Position numbers and translations under genes: made by a program
Notes under the pieces: model-generated
The model's input: only the letters and a program-made list of their open reading frames with translations
Database searches by the model: none
What the model was told of the DNA's origin: nothing
Part shown: positions 60,311 to 64,000 of the stretch, one piece after another
Numbering within the stretch: the first letter of the stretch is position 1
Layout of the letters: every line of letters starts with the position of its first letter
Assembly (NCBI GenBank): GCA_038503035.1
Contig: JAVSML010020391.1
Location: 114,331 to 178,330, forward strand
Reading direction: 5' to 3'
DNA length: 64,000 nt
From: Crocodylus rhombifer
Lineage: Eukaryota > Chordata > Crocodylia > Crocodylidae

Positions 60311-60512
60311 TTGGATCAGTCTGAGCAGGCCCTGGCACCCACACTGACTTCAGTGAGGCTCCATGAGCACAGAATGTGTCCAAATGTTTCCTACAAACCT
60401 TTGCACTTAACTTGATATGTAAGAGAAATCTTACTGAGCTTAATGGAGTTTCTTATGAGTACACCATAAACACATTTACTAATGTACATTGAACCAAGGA
60501 GTTGCTGTGTGA

Positions 60513-60600
60513 GCAGTGATTTAATCTCCTTGGGCCTCAGTTTCACCATCTCTAAAAGGGGGATCATCTTTACCAGTTACATAGGGAATGTTGTGAAGCT
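60513..60600 (+). mobile_element. MIR/tRNA-SINE tail fragment
   Basis: CTTGGGCCTCAGTTTCACCA, TCTCTAAAAGGGGGATCATC and GTTGTGAAGCTGAATTGATA match the conserved core/tail of MIR-like amniote SINEs. Confidence 0.6.
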
Positions 60601-60653
60601 GAATTGATATCAACACGGAAGAAAGTCCTATAGATGTGAGTAATGTTCTAAAA

Positions 60654-60902
60654 GGGGAGGAGGGAGCAACCTTTTTAGCAAATGGACCACAAATTAACCC
60701 AGTACCCTCCTTCAGTGCCAGTTCAATCCCCTCCCTCTGCCTGATCTGCATCTCTTTCTGCCCTGTTCCCCCGTCTCGCCTCATCTCCTGCTCTGTTTTC
60801 TGCTTCCTGTCCTATCTGCTGCTGGGCTGCCTGTCCCCTCCCTGATCTGTACATGCTACACAAGATGCCCATGCCACTTGTACCACAGGTTGGCCACTCC
60901 TG
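60654..60902 (-). mobile_element. hAT-like non-autonomous element, copy 3
   Basis: Reverse orientation: on the minus strand it starts CAGGAGTGGCCAACCTGTGG and ends in AAAAGGTTGC. The interior GGACAGGAAGCAGAAAACAG matches the other copies. Possible duplication TTCTAAAA / CTTTAACA, only 5 of 8. About 249 bp. Confidence 0.75.
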
Positions 60903-61213
60903 CTTTAACACATGGTGAAGGGCAGACATTAGCCAACTCAATTGCACAAAGAAAAACAATGTCTGTGAAGTGCTGTAAGTGCTTTGTATTAATTACTAGC
61001 AAACTCAGTTGAGTTTAAAAGCACATTTGAGTGCCTTCTGTCCTAGATCCAACTAATCAGTATAACAAATAGCACAATTTAGATGATTTAATAATGTAAT
61101 AGTCAGAAACACTTTCTAAACATTCTACCTAGTGGAAGCAGGAGACTGCAACATGGGCTTTCCCCTCGAGTATAAGCCCTGGATTACTTTAGTACAGCAG
61201 ATATTTCCTAAAG

Positions 61214-61456
61214 TGGGGGCGGGGGGAAACCTACAGCCCATCTACCAGAAGTGGCACAAGCAGCCTCTGTGTGGGGCTCACACTGAAGATTGGGGAGGGA
61301 GGAGGCTGCACAGCTGTAGATAGGGGAAATCAGAGCAGCAGATCAGGCAGGGAACACAGGACAGGAAGCAGAGCAGCAGAGAATGGGGATTGGAGTGGCA
61401 CTCAGGGCAAGTGCAGGGCTAATTTGTGGCACTGCTGCCAAAAAGGTGCCCCATGG
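61214..61456 (+). mobile_element. hAT-like non-autonomous element, copy 4
   Basis: Target duplication TCCTAAAG (61206-61213) / TCCTAAAC (61457-61464), 7 of 8. Interior AACACAGGACAGGAAGCAGA, GCAGGGCTAATTTGTGGCAC and GCCAAAAAGGTG are shared with the other copies. The left end is diverged, with a G-run. Confidence 0.8.
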
Positions 61457-61464
61457 TCCTAAAC

Positions 61465-64000
61465 AGACTGCACTGTCCTTTGTATGTTTCAGTATAAGCT
61501 CAGAAGACACAGAAACAGCTCCTAGAAATTGCCCCCAGATCCTATTTTCTTAGCTAGGTTCTTTATACCATTTGCTATCAGCGGAAGATAAAAGCCGCTT
61601 TGAGTGCCCTTCGCCATCTGTGGAAGCTGCAGCCACCAAACATGTGCATAGTACAGGCTACAAGTCTGTCACTGGGGGGAAGAGGGGCCAAAAACAAGCC
61701 ATCCAAAAGCTTTCAGAAAACTGTTCAATTCTTACAAAAAATATAAGCTAATTGTATTGCCTTAGTCATGCGAGTTCTCCAGTTGATGTCAAGGATATTG
61801 CTTCTGAGAGTAAGGAAAGCAGAACTGAATGCTTACTGCTAGGGGGTTCAGTGGTTACTCTGTACATTTTTCAGTGTCAGCCGCTGCTTCAGACACAGAC
61901 ACACACAACCAAATAAACACACATTTAACTTTGTCTAATGGGACTACCCACGCGCATATTCTGACAACTAGAGTGGCCAGACTCAGTGATGGATCGGAGA
62001 GGAAGCCGACAGGCATTCTGACACCAGGGTGTGCTGCTGCCATCCTTCTGTGTGAAGCTTCAGTTTCTATTACTAGTTTAGTTTTGGTTCTTGTGTGGAG
62101 AGGTAAGGTTTTGTTCTTATTTTGGGATGTTTGGGTATTAACATTGTATGAAGGTCCTCAAAGAACCAAATACCTCTATGTAAATTGGTATTGCCAGAGC
62201 TGTACAGGAAGAGTCCAAGCTGCATGCAGAGGTTCTTCTGACTTCAGTAGCTGAGCAGTATCAGACACAGAGACACCCCCTCAGCTCCTGCCCAGCTCAA
62301 CAAGTCTTTTAAAGTCACTCCTAAAACATTTGCTTACTTGTAATGTTAAGAACCCAAAAGTACAATTACTGTTGAAAAGTGACGGTTCTGCCATCAGTAC
62401 ATTGGTGTACGATCTCTGGAGTAAATTATTTCTGTAGGGGCTTGTGTACAGCTCTCAGTAAAGCCACTGAGCACTGTGGGTGTTTATCTGAGATGCTGCA
62501 CAGGTCCCAGGTTAACCAAAAATGAGGGCACCCCAAATCAGTTCTCCTTATGAAAGCCTGGGGCTAAATGCTTTGACTAAGGTCATGCCCTGAAGCAGTT
62601 AGGAACTGGGTCCAAGTTTTAGGATTTATTCCTGGTTGCAACTATTATGTACAGCTGCCTATTTTTAATGTGTTACATACGTAATGGTCAGTATCTATTT
62701 TATTTATGTCTTTAATATCCCCATAGAACACGTATGCAAAGGTTATTTCGTCCAGCAGTATTTGGGAGTAGCCTAGTGGGAAAGGTGCTGGCCCAAAACC
62801 TGGGAGATTCAGATTCAATCCCCTGCCCTGCCACTGACATCATGCACGACTGCAAGTCACAGATTCCCACTGTGGGACCCCTGGAGGTTACAGTCTGGTT
62901 GAACCCACAATTCCTCTGATACAAAGGTGACATTGGCACTGTAGGCACAGAATGAAAAAGTGAATCCAGTAACATAATATAGATGTTTCTAGACTAAAAA
63001 TTATGAACTAAAGAACAAAACACTGCAGGAAATGTAAACTAACCTCAAACTCTCTCTGGACTTTCCATGTGCCTTATTTCTCTTGTCTCTCTCCCAGCCA
63101 TATTTTTCCTTTTTCTCTCTCAATATTCTAGTTATAAAACACACTATACTCTGCCCTTTGATCAGCTAATGAAAAGCCCTTTCATGTCCTGTCTTTATTA
63201 CCTTATTTTCTAACTGCTAGCCTTGCACAGGACAGACTCTTACAAGGTCAAAACAGGAGATAATGGATGACTTTTGGCATTTCATGTCCAGATTACACAC
63301 ACTGAAATGAACCTACAAGGCAGTGGTCTGCTGTACTTTGTAAAATCATCTGTGTGCATGCTCAATGACCAATGGCTACATCCACCAAAATACACTATCT
63401 ACTTTAACTGATGCTGTTTCAGATCCAAATGAAAATAATACTTTGCACTTCTCTGACTCTTTCCATGCTAGGCTACTAACATTTAGCATTCACTTAGTGT
63501 TTTAATAAAAGTAACTGTTTCTTTTTTTTTTTTTTTGATTGCTCACTGGAGATCAAAACTTCCATTCCATGCAGTGCAACTTGCATAAAGTGAAATCAGT
63601 TTCCCCCAGAAAGCTTGAATAAGGAATCATAGTACCCAGATGACTGTGGAAAAGATTGCTGTTTTCAACACTTTCCCTGTGGAAAAAAAGTAAGAGGTTT
63701 TCTCAAAGCCATTCAATATGTCAGCAAGAGAACTGGGGAAAAAAAGACCTAGAAGTCCTGGCTCCTGCAGCAACTACTTAGCCACTGTCTTGGACTGGAG
63801 ACTTCAGAATGGACTATTTTCTGTTTCTCATTTATATTGCATAGAGATCTCTGTGGAGATATGAAAAAGTGTGACTATTGTGCTATGTGCAAATGGGGGA
63901 CATGCACACACACATAACCTACTTTATTTTTTCCCTAGGTGATAAAAATCTCTTTGGTCTTGCTTCTACCAGTGGCAACTAACTTGGACTTGGTGATATT
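61465..64000. other. Downstream intergenic sequence to window end
   Basis: No coding exon recognised; the next human neighbour in this direction (BNIP1) is not in the window. Contains a SINE head (62764-62830) and a poly(T) run (63520-63536). Confidence 0.5.
62764..62910 (+). mobile_element. tRNA-derived SINE fragment
   Basis: GGGAGTAGCCTAGTGGGAAA (A-box TAGCCTAGTGGG) and CAGATTCAATCCCC (B-box region, 62809-62822) at tRNA-like spacing, followed by CCTGCCCTGCCACTGAC. It resembles the tRNA-SINEs common in turtles and other reptiles. Confidence 0.6.

Larger units (their letters stand above)
58349..60653. other. Downstream intergenic sequence with repeat fragments
   Basis: No gene seen. Contains the unnamed repeat copy 2, a poly(T) run (59867-59886) and SINE-like fragments listed separately. 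Confidence 0.5.

Overview
This is a vertebrate genomic window. It has intron-split genes, long gene-poor stretches, CpG islands and decayed interspersed repeats. Two single-copy genes are certain, both on the + strand: STC2 (exons 2-4; exon 1 lies left of base 1) and, about 44 kb downstream, NKX2-5 (both exons complete). In human the two genes are also neighbours in the same order relative to transcription (5q35), so synteny is conserved. The protein variants, a CR1 LINE, amniote-type ancient repeats and several short DNA-transposon families point to a non-avian sauropsid. A crocodilian is my best guess and a turtle the alternative; this is inference.

Layout: 1-13.6 kb holds the 3' part of STC2: a CpG-island edge, intron 1, exon 2 (883-1025), intron 2, exon 3 (4132-4343), intron 3, the last coding exon (10157-10550) and a probable ~3 kb 3'UTR. 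13.6-46.9 kb is a non-coding intergenic stretch of normal base composition. It carries hAT-like elements with 8-bp target duplications, other short inverted-repeat elements, a long related pair of elements in opposite orientation (22.9-25.1 and 41.0-41.9 kb), tRNA-derived SINEs, microsatellites and ancient repeats. 46.9-52 kb is a very GC- and CpG-rich domain containing a 400-base assembly gap (47937-48336) and a likely cis-regulatory block at 51.5-51.96 kb. 53.5-56.65 kb is the NKX2-5 promoter, two exons, an 831-bp intron and a short 3'UTR. 57-64 kb is non-coding sequence with three more copies of the hAT-like family and SINE fragments.

Function: STC2 is a secreted glycoprotein hormone that inhibits PAPP-A. 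NKX2-5 is the cardiac NK-2 homeodomain transcription factor. They do not work as an operon; their proximity matters because the intergenic DNA may hold long-range NKX2-5 enhancers. I found no new protein-coding system. The most interesting material is the candidate NKX2-5 regulatory DNA and the transposon families whose ends and target duplications can be read directly. The long open frames through the GC-rich block and the gap are composition artefacts and are not annotated.
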